A stretch of 64,000 bases of DNA from Planctomycetota bacterium (lineage in GTDB: Bacteria; Planctomycetota; UBA1135; UBA2386): contig JANQJF010000071.1 of assembly GCA_028281765.1 (NCBI GenBank), positions 1-64,000 on the forward strand, given 5' to 3'. The notes below the pieces were generated by a model. That model ran no database searches. It saw nothing but the letters and a program-made list of their open reading frames with translations, and was not told the origin of the DNA. How positions within the stretch are numbered: position 1 is the first letter of the stretch; the number at the start of each line of letters is the position of its first letter. Below, piece by piece: positions 30,076 to 39,543 of the stretch. The translations under genes were made by a program, and so were the position numbers.

Positions 30076-31757
30076 CCGAGCGCATCATCGAGTGCGTCCC
30101 GAATTTCAGCGAAGGACGCGACATGTCCGTGATCCAACAGATCACGGACGCGGCCGAGACCGTCGACGGCGTGCGCCTGCTCGACGTCGATCCAGGCAAA
30201 GCGACGAACCGCACGGTCGTCACGATCGCGGGGCCGCCCGAAGCCGTCGTCGAAGCGGCGGTGCGCGCGGGTCGCAAGGCGGCCGAGCTCATCGACATGT
30301 CGAAGCACGCGGGCGAACACCCGCGCTTCGGCGCGATGGACGTTTGCCCGCTCGTGCCGATCGCCGGCGTGACGATGGAAGAAACCGTCGAGCACGCCCA
30401 CACGCTCGCGCGACGCCTCGGTGAAGAAGTCGGCCTGACGATCTACTGCTACGAGCACGCCGCGCGCACGGAGGAGCGACGCAACCTCGCGACCGTTCGC
30501 TCTGGCGAGTACGAGGGCCTGCCGGACAAGCTCTCGAAGCCCGAGTGGAAGCCGGACTTCGGCCCCGCCGAGTTCAACGCGCGCTCGGGTGCGACGGCCG
30601 TGTCGGCCCGCGACTTCCTGATCGCCTACAACGTCAACCTCAACACGACGTCGACCCGTCGCGCGAACGCGATCGCGTTCGACGTGCGCGAGAAGGGACG
30701 GCAGAAGCGTGAGGGCAACCCGCTGACCGGTCCGATCGTCAAGGACGACAACGGCGACGCGGTGTGGATCCCCGGGTCGCTGAAGTGCGTGAAGGGCATC
30801 GGCTGGTTCATCGAGGAGTACGGCGTCGCCCAGATCTCGATGAACCTGACGAACATCTCGGTCTCGCCGGTGCACGTCGCGTTCGACGAGGTCTGTAAGA
30901 AGGCCGACGCCCGCGGCGTGCGCGTCACGGGCTCGGAGCTCGTCGGACTGATTCCGCTACAGGCGATGCTCGACGCGGGGCGCTACTTCCTGCGGAAGCA
31001 GAGCCGTTCGACCGGCATCCCCGACAGCGAGATCATCAAGATCGCCGTGAAGTCCATGGGGCTCGACGAGCTCGGCCCGTTCGACCCGAACGAGAAGATC
31101 ATCGAGTACGTCCTGCGTGACGACTCGAAGAGGACGCTCGCCGGGATGACGGTGAAGGACTTCGTCGAGGAAACGCAGTCGGAGTCGCCCGCCCCGGGCG
31201 GCGGCTCCGTCGCGGCGACGCTCGGCGCGCTCGGCGCCGCGCTCAGCGCGATGGTTGCGAACCTGTCCTCGCACAAGCGCGGCTGGGACGATCGGTGGAA
31301 TGAGTTCTCGGAGCACGCCGAGCAAGCCAAGGCCTCTCAGGACGAACTCGTGGCGCTGATCGACAAGGACACCGACGCGTTCAACGAGATCATGGCCGCG
31401 TTCGGCTTGCCGAAGGGCACGCACGAAGAGAAGGCCGCGCGGCACGCGGCGATTCAGGCCGCTACGAAGGGCGCGATCGACGTGCCGTTCCGCACGATGG
31501 AAGTCGCGCTGCAGTCAATGGACGTGATCCGCTCGATGGCCGAGCACGGTCTTGCCGCGTCCGCATCCGACGCGGGCGTCGCCGCGCTGTGCGCCCGGTC
31601 GGCGGTGATCGGCGCGTTCTTGAACGTGCGGATCAACGCGAAGGACCTCGAAGACGAAGCCGCGGTCGCCGATTACCTCGCGCGCGGCGAGAAGATCGAA
31701 GCGGACGCGATCCGTTTCGAGAGCGAGATCCTCGAGATCGTGCGCGGCCGAATGTAG
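30072..31757 (+). CDS. ftcD: Glutamate formimidoyltransferase fused to formimidoyltetrahydrofolate cyclodeaminase
   Basis: IIECVPNFSEGRDMSVIQQITDA...HPRFGAMDVCPLVPIAGV; C-terminal SPAPGGGSVAATLGALGAALSAMVANLS; GTGA overlap with upstream gene. Confidence 0.95.
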   Translation: MTERIIECVPNFSEGRDMSVIQQITDAAETVDGVRLLDVDPGKATNRTVVTIAGPPEAVVEAAVRAGRKAAELIDMSKHAGEHPRFGAMDVCPLVPIAGVTMEETVEHAHTLARRLGEEVGLTIYCYEHAARTEERRNLATVRSGEYEGLPDKLSKPEWKPDFGPAEFNARSGATAVSARDFLIAYNVNLNTTSTRRANAIAFDVREKGRQKREGNPLTGPIVKDDNGDAVWIPGSLKCVKGIGWFIEEYGVAQISMNLTNISVSPVHVAFDEVCKKADARGVRVTGSELVGLIPLQAMLDAGRYFLRKQSRSTGIPDSEIIKIAVKSMGLDELGPFDPNEKIIEYVLRDDSKRTLAGMTVKDFVEETQSESPAPGGGSVAATLGALGAALSAMVANLSSHKRGWDDRWNEFSEHAEQAKASQDELVALIDKDTDAFNEIMAAFGLPKGTHEEKAARHAAIQAATKGAIDVPFRTMEVALQSMDVIRSMAEHGLAASASDAGVAALCARSAVIGAFLNVRINAKDLEDEAAVADYLARGEKIEADAIRFESEILEIVRGRM

Positions 31758-31766
31758 CGACGGCGG

Positions 31767-31781
31767 CCGGCCTCGCGCCGG
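31767..31781. terminator. Possible bidirectional hairpin between convergent genes
   Basis: CCGGC-ctcgc-GCCGG in the 24-bp gap. Confidence 0.3.
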
Positions 31782-32252
31782 TCAGCCGATCGTGACGACG
31801 ATGCCCGGCGACAGCGTCGGGTAGCACCCCGAGAATCCACACTCGACGCAGTACGACTGCAGTCCGAGCGGGAAGCCCTGCCATATCGGGTCGTTCGGGA
31901 TCGGGATCGGGATCGGCCCGAACGTCGTCGAGAAGTCGGCGACGACGATCGCGGGGAAGATCGATACCGAACACGTCGCGTACTGCTGGAACGACGTCTG
32001 CATCACGACCGGCACCCGGCTGGTCGCCGGCAGCTCGACGCCGAACAGCATGAAGCGCATCGAGTTGGCAGTCTCGGCGCAGGCCATGTCGAGCGTCATC
32101 GTCGAACCGATGGTCAGCGACCCGCTGACCGAAGGCGCAGCACGGTTGGGGCAGCCTCCGCCGACGACCGTAGGATTCTGGGCCGTGGCGTCGGAGGTGA
32201 TCACCATTCCGGCGATCATGACGAGCGTTGCGAGCAGGCGAGTCGGGGTCAT
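31782..32252 (-). CDS. Small secreted beta-rich protein
   Basis: Signal peptide MTPTRLLATLVMIAGMVITSDATAQ; C-terminal WQGFPLGLQSYCVEC.. Confidence 0.65.
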   Translation of the reverse strand: MTPTRLLATLVMIAGMVITSDATAQNPTVVGGGCPNRAAPSVSGSLTIGSTMTLDMACAETANSMRFMLFGVELPATSRVPVVMQTSFQQYATCSVSIFPAIVVADFSTTFGPIPIPIPNDPIWQGFPLGLQSYCVECGFSGCYPTLSPGIVVTIG

Positions 32253-32371
32253 CTAGGGCACCTGTGGTCTCAGTTGGCTCTGACCGAGCCACTCTAAGAT
32301 CGGAACGACGCGGGCGCCGGGATGAACCGCGACTGTCCAAAATTTCCCGAGCGCCGGAGTTGCCGATGCCA

Positions 32372-32392
32372 CCGGGGCCCCAGGGTCCCCGG
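32372..32392 (-). terminator. Hairpin after lamin-tail-domain gene
   Basis: CCGGGG-cccagggt-CCCCGG immediately 3' of the stop near 32400. Confidence 0.4.
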
Positions 32393-32399
32393 CCCCGCT

Positions 32400-34115
32400 T
32401 CAGAGCCCGACTTCGAGGGCCAACGCGCGTGACGTCCCGAACGGCAGCGGCAGCGCGGAGGTCGGGTCGAAGTCGAACCACTGGACGGACATCACCGTGT
32501 GGCAGGACTGCGGCACGAACGGCGTCTCGATCGTCACCGACCCCGACGGAGCGAGCAGCGTCGCGAGCGGATCGAGGCAGAAGCTCGCGCCCGAGAACCC
32601 GAACGGAATCGGCAGCGGCGCCGGCCGCGCGTCGCCGAATGCGAGCACGGTGATCACACCGTGCGTGTTGCCGGCGCTGAGCGTGTACTCCTCACCCAGC
32701 TTCGGCAGCCCCGAGAGCCCGAGCACCGGACCACCCAGCGAGTGATGCCCGGCGTCGCAGTAGAACGTCGCGGTCGCGGGGTCGCAGCACTTCACGACAA
32801 AGTAGTCGACGGTCAGCGGCCGTGCCGGCGTCGCGCCAACGACGTCACCCGCGTAGCCCAAGTAGAAACCCCGCGGCGCGACATCGACCGTGCCGAACAT
32901 CGCGATGTGCCCCGGGCCCGGCCGACCGAAGTGCGCTTCGACCTGATCGTCGACGATGCACAGACTCAGATGACGCCAGCCGTCCGACAGTCCCGGCGCA
33001 AGCGTGACTAGCCCGAGAATCTGCTCGGGCGTGACGGTGTTCGGATTGTGGCCCCAGCCGCCGTCGTTGTGGTCGATCAGGTAGAGGTTGGCGGAGCCGT
33101 CACCGAGTCGCTGGTAGGTCCAAGCGACGCCGGTATTTCCGTTCTGCGTCCCGAACGGCAAGCCGACGTCCTGCGGATCGGGCTCGTTGTAGTAGCTACC
33201 TGTCGTACCGAAGCCGAGTGTCCAGGTCTCGTGATCGCCGGGATCGGCCAGCGGCGTCGCGTCGAAGAACACGTACGCCTCGAAGAAGACGCTCGTGCAC
33301 ACGGCGCTCTGCAGCATCATCGCGTTGCTGTTGCCAGCCGCGTCCCAGAACACGCCTGCGTTTCCACCATCACCGGACGTGTGGATGCCGTACGGGTTGT
33401 TCGCGTCCGCGACGCCGGGATCGATCGTCACCGCGTTGTCGTGGGTGCCGACCCATTCGGCCGGGCGATCGCCCGGCTGTCGCGCGTTGAAGTCTTCGAA
33501 ATACGAACGCAGCGACTCGCCACCGTTGTTCGACGCACCCGGTGTCGCCGGCTGCAGCCGGAAGTCGTAGCCGTTCCGACCGGAGTCCAACCCATCGAGA
33601 ACGCGGCCCCACACCATGTGCGGCGCCCCGCCGGGCTGCTGGCCCGCGTCGACCATCACGCCGAACAACCCGTCGTCGCCCTCGACGAGCGCAGGATCGA
33701 AGACGCCGCTGTCGGACGTTTCGTACGTGACCGTGTCCACGACCGCGCCGCCCGCGTCGTAGAGCGTCAGCGCTTCGGTGCCGTTCTGCCACGAGCCGAA
33801 CTGCGCCAGGTCGACGCCCGGGACGGCGGCCATCCCGATCACGTAGAACGCGCCGGGAGCCAGCGTGGTACCACCAGGGATCACGTTGGCCGCGTTGTCC
33901 GGTCCGCCGGCGTCGCCACCCACCACCGACCAGCCGCCGATGTCCACCGGCGCCGCGGTCGCGTTGAAGAGTTCGACGAACTCGGCGTCGTCCGCTCCCG
34001 CGTCGTCATTCGAGAATTCGTTGATCACGACAGGCGCATCGGCCTGTCCGGCGACATGAGGGGCGAACAAAGCGCTGCAGAGCGACCCGAAGAGAGCGAG
34101 GTGATTGCGACTCAT
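32400..34115 (-). CDS. Secreted lamin-tail-domain (LTD) protein
   Basis: APVVINEFSNDDAGADDAEFVELFNATAAPVDIGGWSVVGGDAG (LTD), C-terminal beta domain ending TSRALALEVGL. Confidence 0.85.
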   Translation of the reverse strand: MSRNHLALFGSLCSALFAPHVAGQADAPVVINEFSNDDAGADDAEFVELFNATAAPVDIGGWSVVGGDAGGPDNAANVIPGGTTLAPGAFYVIGMAAVPGVDLAQFGSWQNGTEALTLYDAGGAVVDTVTYETSDSGVFDPALVEGDDGLFGVMVDAGQQPGGAPHMVWGRVLDGLDSGRNGYDFRLQPATPGASNNGGESLRSYFEDFNARQPGDRPAEWVGTHDNAVTIDPGVADANNPYGIHTSGDGGNAGVFWDAAGNSNAMMLQSAVCTSVFFEAYVFFDATPLADPGDHETWTLGFGTTGSYYNEPDPQDVGLPFGTQNGNTGVAWTYQRLGDGSANLYLIDHNDGGWGHNPNTVTPEQILGLVTLAPGLSDGWRHLSLCIVDDQVEAHFGRPGPGHIAMFGTVDVAPRGFYLGYAGDVVGATPARPLTVDYFVVKCCDPATATFYCDAGHHSLGGPVLGLSGLPKLGEEYTLSAGNTHGVITVLAFGDARPAPLPIPFGFSGASFCLDPLATLLAPSGSVTIETPFVPQSCHTVMSVQWFDFDPTSALPLPFGTSRALALEVGL

Positions 34116-34205
34116 CGTTGAGGTTCCTCCGGATGACCGGCCCAGTGTAGCGACGGCGCCTTTGTGGATCGCTAAACTCCCGCCGACGTAGCGCGCGCAA
34201 TCGAG

Positions 34206-36644
34206 ATGGAGCCCAGTTCCCGCCACCCGTTCGTCGACTTCCTCGAGGACCGAGGATTGTTGCAAGTCACGCCGGACCAAGAGTTCGCGGCGGACACGGA
34301 CCTCGATTCGATCGTGGTCTCACTGGCCGAGCTCGGGGGGGACCGGGAAGAGCTCGAGGACGCACGCGACGAGTACATTCGCATTGCGACCGTGCTGACC
34401 GGCGGTCGTCCCGCGCCGAAGCCGGACGACGCGCGCATCGGTTGCGTCATCGGTTCGTACCGACTCGAAGCGAAGATCGGCAGCGGTGGACAGGGCTCGG
34501 TCTTCTTGGCCAAGCACGTCGAGCTCGGCAGCGACGTGGCGGTCAAGCTGCTGACCGATTGCACCAAGCGAGACGTCGCGCGCATGCGTCGCGAAGCGGG
34601 TGCACTCAGTCAGCTCAAGCATCCCAACGTCGTCGGCTTCTACGACTACGGTCAGTTCGAGACCGTGCAGTGGCTGGCGATGGAGTACGTCGACGGAGAG
34701 AGCGCGGGGCAACGCGTTTCGCGCGACGGGCCATTCGACGGCGAGCAGGTCGAGCGCATCCTCGACGACGTGCTGTCGGGCCTCGCCGCCGCGCACGGCA
34801 TCCACGAGAACTCGGTCCATCGCGACTTATCTTCGAACAACGTGCTGCTCGACCGGAGCGGTCGCGCACTGATCGCGGACTTCGGACTCGCGCGTGGCGT
34901 CGTCGGCAACGATCAGGTCACCCACAGCGTCGGCATGATCATGGGCACGCTTCCGTACATCGCGCCCGAAGTGTTCGACGGTCAACCTTCGACGCAGACG
35001 AGTGACCTGTGGTCGATCGGCGTGCTCGCGTTCGAGTTCTCGACCGGGAAGCCGCCGTTCCAAGGCGGGGCTCTCGAACTGATCAAGGCGGTCTGCGAAA
35101 CGGACCCGCCGTTCGAAACCCTGCCGAGCAAGAGTCTGCGGGTCCTCGCGGAAGCCTGCCTGCGCAAGGACCCGGAGGAACGCGTCGGGTCCGCGGCCGA
35201 AGCGCTCACGCTGCTCCGGCACGGGCGACCCCAGGCGGCCCCCACGAGCGTCGCGAGTCGCGTCGCCGGGACGCTGGTCGTCGCCGTGTTCGCGGCGTTC
35301 GTCTGGATGTTCGGGCCGTGGCACGAAACTGACGGCGCCGCGCCGCCAACTCCGACGACTCCGCCCGATCGAGGCGACGGACAGAGACCGAAGCCGGCCC
35401 CCGATCCGGAACGCGAGGCCGAACTCGCGCGACAGCGCCAGGCGCTCGAAGCCTGGAGCGAACTCGTCGCAAACGCACACCGCATGCTCGCGGCATTGCG
35501 TCCGCCGGATCAGGACGCGCTCCGGCAGCTGACGACCGACCTCTCGGCGACGACCCGGCCAGCGGACGGCGACGAAGCGCCAGAGGCCGACCTCGCGAAA
35601 CTCGACGCGCTCCTCCGCGCGCGCGCGAGCTGGCAGGCGATCGAAGGCAGCGGCGTCGATCGTGATTGGACGACCTGGCGACGGGCAATCGCCGACGCGT
35701 CCGGTCTCGGTTGCGTCGCCAGCGTGATGGAGGAATTCCGGCGCCTCGAGGCTCGCACGCTCGACGAGATGTTCCGCGCGTCGGGCACGGTGCGCGAAGC
35801 CACGGCCGTCGAATCCGAACTCCGCGCGACGGAAGCCGCCGCGCGCGCTCGTGGTCTCACGTTCGACGCGACGCTTCCCCTCGCGCAGGAAGCCGACGAC
35901 GCGCGACGGCTGACGGCCGTCCTCGCGATGCGCTTTCGCCCGTCAGAGCACCCGGAGTTGCCGACGCACGAACCGTATCTCCAGCGCGCGCAGCAGCACC
36001 TGACGACACTTCTGCCACCACCGTGGATCCCGTCCGGTTTCTCGTCTCCGACGCGGGAGTACCAAGCCGCCGGATCCGAGCGATCGCTCCCGCGCACGCT
36101 GGTCCACGACAAGTCCGGAATCCACCTCACGCTCGTCCCGATGGCCTCGGGCCACCTCTACGTGGGCACCACCGAAGTCACGGAGGCCGAGTTCTCCAAG
36201 GGCGGAGGCATGGCCGACTCGCAGCGAGCCGGATACCCCGTCACGGACGTCAGCTTCGACGCGGCGATCGCGTTCGCGCGCGCGAACGGCATGGACCTAC
36301 CCACGCTGCCCGAGTGGCGACGGGCGTGCCTCGGCTCCGATGCGAGTCGCGCCGAGTTCCACTGCCCGATTACGGACCTCGCCGAGTTCGCCGTTTTCGA
36401 TTCGGACGCCAAGCAGACCGTTCGGCGGCGCTCGCCCAACTCGCTCAACCTCTACGACATGCACGGCAACGTGCACGAGTGGGTCCAGCCAGAACCCGAC
36501 GAGAGTGCGGGCAACCAGCGTCGCTACGTCGGCGGCGCCTACAACAGCCCGGCCGACGACTGCTCGGTCGACGCGATGCACCGGCAGATGCGCGACTTCC
36601 GCGCGAAGACACTCGGATTCCGGGTGGTCGTCCGCGTCCCGTAG
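34206..36644 (+). CDS. Ser/Thr protein kinase - TM - formylglycine-generating-enzyme-like (SUMF1) domain protein
   Basis: GSYRLEAKIGSGGQGSVFLAKHVELGSDVAVKLL; HRDLSSNNVLLDRSG; DFGLARG; TM GTLVVAVFAAFVWMFG; FGE-like LTLVPMASGHLYVGTTEVTEAEF...NLYDMHGNVHEWV. Confidence 0.92.
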   Translation: MEPSSRHPFVDFLEDRGLLQVTPDQEFAADTDLDSIVVSLAELGGDREELEDARDEYIRIATVLTGGRPAPKPDDARIGCVIGSYRLEAKIGSGGQGSVFLAKHVELGSDVAVKLLTDCTKRDVARMRREAGALSQLKHPNVVGFYDYGQFETVQWLAMEYVDGESAGQRVSRDGPFDGEQVERILDDVLSGLAAAHGIHENSVHRDLSSNNVLLDRSGRALIADFGLARGVVGNDQVTHSVGMIMGTLPYIAPEVFDGQPSTQTSDLWSIGVLAFEFSTGKPPFQGGALELIKAVCETDPPFETLPSKSLRVLAEACLRKDPEERVGSAAEALTLLRHGRPQAAPTSVASRVAGTLVVAVFAAFVWMFGPWHETDGAAPPTPTTPPDRGDGQRPKPAPDPEREAELARQRQALEAWSELVANAHRMLAALRPPDQDALRQLTTDLSATTRPADGDEAPEADLAKLDALLRARASWQAIEGSGVDRDWTTWRRAIADASGLGCVASVMEEFRRLEARTLDEMFRASGTVREATAVESELRATEAAARARGLTFDATLPLAQEADDARRLTAVLAMRFRPSEHPELPTHEPYLQRAQQHLTTLLPPPWIPSGFSSPTREYQAAGSERSLPRTLVHDKSGIHLTLVPMASGHLYVGTTEVTEAEFSKGGGMADSQRAGYPVTDVSFDAAIAFARANGMDLPTLPEWRRACLGSDASRAEFHCPITDLAEFAVFDSDAKQTVRRRSPNSLNLYDMHGNVHEWVQPEPDESAGNQRRYVGGAYNSPADDCSVDAMHRQMRDFRAKTLGFRVVVRVP

Positions 36645-36650
36645 CCCGCC

Positions 36651-37112
36651 CTACGGCGTCCGCGCCGCCGGCCGTCGCGCACCCGGTAGACCCGGCCACC
36701 CACGCACTTCCAGCGACCGGAAGTTGAAGAACAGCGGCCGAAAGAACACGACGAGGGGGATCAGGTCGATCCCGTTTTCCATGACGACGTGCAGGAGGGT
36801 GCGTTCGGTCCGCAGGTAGAACCGCCACCGCAACGTCGAGTCGACCGAGCGGATGTCCCGCATCATCGTGCCCGCCTCGACCGGCTCCGATTCGTCCCAG
36901 GGGCGAAAGCCCATCAGCGCGAACCAGTGCCAGTGGTCGGCACGCAGCTCGAGCGAGTCGTCCTCGCGCGTCTCGGCCTCTTCGACACTGCCGAAGAACA
37001 CGCCGTTGTAGCGTGACTTCGCGTCGTCGCCCTTCTCACAGAAGTGGCGGTAGTGGAAGCACCCGGACAGGATCGACGCCACGAGCAGGAGGCACAGCAG
37101 TCTCGACTTCAC
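36651..37112 (-). CDS. Small lipoprotein
   Basis: MKSRLLCLLLVASILSGCFHYRH lipobox. Confidence 0.65.
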   Translation of the reverse strand: MKSRLLCLLLVASILSGCFHYRHFCEKGDDAKSRYNGVFFGSVEEAETREDDSLELRADHWHWFALMGFRPWDESEPVEAGTMMRDIRSVDSTLRWRFYLRTERTLLHVVMENGIDLIPLVVFFRPLFFNFRSLEVRGWPGLPGARRPAARTP

Positions 37113-37501
37113 CCACGCCTCCCGTCGATCGCGTGCACATCACCGCGCACCTCGACGGTGCGCGACGAGATGAACAGCGAGAACAGCGTGCTCGAGATGA
37201 CGTCGACCCAGTCGTAGTACTCCTCGATCTCGATGCGCGTGATGCCGTCGAAGTTCGGACCGAACTCCTCTTCCGCCAGGTCTTCCGCGAGCTCCGCGCC
37301 CGAGGGGCGGTTGAGCGGGACGAACCCGAACAGCGTGTAGAGCGCGCGCTTCCTCCCGGAGATCTCGCCGAGCTTTCGACTCTCACGCAGCAGCTCGATG
37401 CCGGGCGTCAGCTGACGATCGCCGTCGTAGCCGTGCTCGATCACGTGGCACGACGAGGCAATGACTCCCAAGAGGCAAAGTCCGGTGATTCTCCGCTTCA
37501 C
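37109..37501 (-). CDS. Small lipoprotein, tandem partner
   Basis: MKRRITGLCLLGVIASSCHVIEHG lipobox; ATGA overlap with the next gene. Confidence 0.65.
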   Translation of the reverse strand: MKRRITGLCLLGVIASSCHVIEHGYDGDRQLTPGIELLRESRKLGEISGRKRALYTLFGFVPLNRPSGAELAEDLAEEEFGPNFDGITRIEIEEYYDWVDVISSTLFSLFISSRTVEVRGDVHAIDGRRG

Positions 37502-37540
37502 GGGCGCGAGGCTAGTGGCCCCGCCGCACCTCGTCGAGGG

Positions 37541-39418
37541 TCACTTGTCGCTCGTCGCCAGGATCCGCTCGACGGCCGCGAGGACGGTCTCCCGCGGCAG
37601 CGCGAGGGTCTCGACACGGCCGGCCCGCGCGATGTTGATCCCCACGGCCTTGCCGTCGAGGTCGACGATCGGACCGCCGCACTGGGACGGCAGGAGCACC
37701 GTGTCGTGCTGGATCACCGTGCCGAATCCCGCACGGACTTCGCTCAGTTCGCCCCAGACGCGCTCCTGGCGAGACGCCTCGGTCTGGAATCCGAGCTTCG
37801 CGGTGACGTCGAACTCCTCTTCGCCGCGGCGCACGCGAATCTTGATCTCGGTGCCGGCCGGGTGGGCGCGCAGCGCCGGCCGCAGGTCGTTGGCCTTCTC
37901 GAGCTTGGTGCCATTGATCGCGAGGAGGACGTCATCGGCCTCGAGGCCGGCGCGAGACGCGGCCGAGTCGTCGACCACTTCGTCGAGACGCGGCGGCGCC
38001 GACGATCGATCGATCCGCACTCCCAGGTAGCCGCGTGCGTGGGAGTACGGCGCGGAGCTGACGATGCCGACCGAAACCGGCAGGCCGTCGCCGTCGGGAC
38101 TCGCGAGCCAGGCCCCACGCGACGGAACGGAATCGGCCCACTCGATCGGCGCCAGATCCTTCGCGCCGACGCGCAGCAGCGCGAGGTCGTTGTCTTCATC
38201 GGAACCGACCCAGGTCGCGGCGACGTTACGCCCATCGATGTGGCAGAGAAGCCCCGTCTCTTCGAGTTCACTCGCCTTCGTGAGGACGAGGCCGTCCGCG
38301 CGCACGACGGTACCGAGGAGCACGCGATCGCCTTCGAGCATGATCGGAACCGTGCTCGCGTTCACTCGATCGACGACGCCACGAAACGCGCTGACCACGG
38401 CATCGTTCGCACGCATCTGTCGCAGGCGGCGCAGCTCGCGGTCGTTGCGCTCCATGACCGGTAAACCCGGGCGCAGCTCGACCGTGACTGTGACGTCCTT
38501 GCCATCGCGTCGGATCTCGAGTTCGACCGCGTCTTCGGCCTCCTTGATCAGGCGGGCCATCTCGCGCCGATGCTTCACGTCGGTGCCGTTGACGCTGAGG
38601 ATGATGTCCCCGGCCTGGACACCGTCGCGCTCGGCCGGCTTACCCGGCAGGACCTCGCGCACCTTGACGGCGCCCCTGTGCTTGCGGTCGTAGCGCGCAC
38701 CAAAGCGCACCGAACGCCCGCGCCTGTCCATGCTGCCGATGACCTCGCCCTTGTCGAGGGACTCCCACTCGCGGTGGAACGCGTCGATCGGCACGTGCAT
38801 GTTCTGCGCGAGGTTGTCGGCGATGCGGCTGTTGATGCCGATGACGTTGCCCTGCATGTCGAAGATCGGCCCGCCCGAGTCGCCGCCCTGCATCGTGCAG
38901 TCGGAGACGAGCCACCCGTTGCCTTCGGGGATGTGAAGGACACGGCCGAGTCGCGCCGGCGCCGAGCGTCCGATCTTCGCGCCGCTCGGATGCCCGAGCT
39001 GCAGACACCACTCGCCCTTCCGCAGCGACGTCGTCGTGCCCATCGGAACCGTCGGGAATTCGCCCTTCGACAGGATCTTGATCAGACCGGTGTCCGTGCC
39101 GTGATTCGCGCCGAGCGTCTCGCCCTCGATGACGCGACCGTCGTGCAGGGTCATCTCGATCTTCTGCCCGGCCGACACCGAAACGTGACCCGCGGTCAGC
39201 ACGTAGCCGTTCGGAATGACGACGCCACTCGCGCCCGGCAGCGAGACCGTCGCCGGCAGCACGCGCTCGATCAACTCCTGCACGTAGCCCTGCATCTCGC
39301 GGAGCTCGACGCGATTCGCCGGCTCCCCACCGGCGAGGATTTCGGTGAGTCGCGCTTCTTGAGTCGAGGCGGGGGCGGCCGCGACCAGAACGGTGAGGGC
39401 GAGTCCGATCTGTCTCAT
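37541..39418 (-). CDS. Trypsin-like serine protease / PDZ protein with two protease-like and two PDZ units
   Basis: GYVLTAGHVSVSAGQ, GTDTGLIKI, MQGGDSGGPIFDMQGNVIGI, then PDZ; second unit GLVLTKASELEE...NDLALLRV...PSQCGGPIVDLDGKAVGINIA. Confidence 0.88.
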   Translation of the reverse strand: MRQIGLALTVLVAAAPASTQEARLTEILAGGEPANRVELREMQGYVQELIERVLPATVSLPGASGVVIPNGYVLTAGHVSVSAGQKIEMTLHDGRVIEGETLGANHGTDTGLIKILSKGEFPTVPMGTTTSLRKGEWCLQLGHPSGAKIGRSAPARLGRVLHIPEGNGWLVSDCTMQGGDSGGPIFDMQGNVIGINSRIADNLAQNMHVPIDAFHREWESLDKGEVIGSMDRRGRSVRFGARYDRKHRGAVKVREVLPGKPAERDGVQAGDIILSVNGTDVKHRREMARLIKEAEDAVELEIRRDGKDVTVTVELRPGLPVMERNDRELRRLRQMRANDAVVSAFRGVVDRVNASTVPIMLEGDRVLLGTVVRADGLVLTKASELEETGLLCHIDGRNVAATWVGSDEDNDLALLRVGAKDLAPIEWADSVPSRGAWLASPDGDGLPVSVGIVSSAPYSHARGYLGVRIDRSSAPPRLDEVVDDSAASRAGLEADDVLLAINGTKLEKANDLRPALRAHPAGTEIKIRVRRGEEEFDVTAKLGFQTEASRQERVWGELSEVRAGFGTVIQHDTVLLPSQCGGPIVDLDGKAVGINIARAGRVETLALPRETVLAAVERILATSDK

Positions 39419-39543
39419 GGCCGCGAAGCATAGCGAGCCCGTCTACACCCGCGCGTCGCGTGAGCACCCCACCGGAAGAACGACAGGGTTGTTACTTCTC
39501 TGCGGCGCCCCTCACACGGAACGCCGCAGCAGCCACTCGAACG

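Noticed and set aside
37109-37501. Toxin-antitoxin pair interpretation of the overlapping small genes at 36651-37501
   Set aside because: Both proteins have lipoprotein signal peptides and similar endings (LEVRG/VEVRG); more consistent with duplicated envelope lipoproteins.
39499-39528. Terminator hairpin TGCGGCG...CGCCGCA after the sigma factor gene
   Set aside because: 7-bp stem with 14-nt loop and no U-run; too weak to list as a supported feature.
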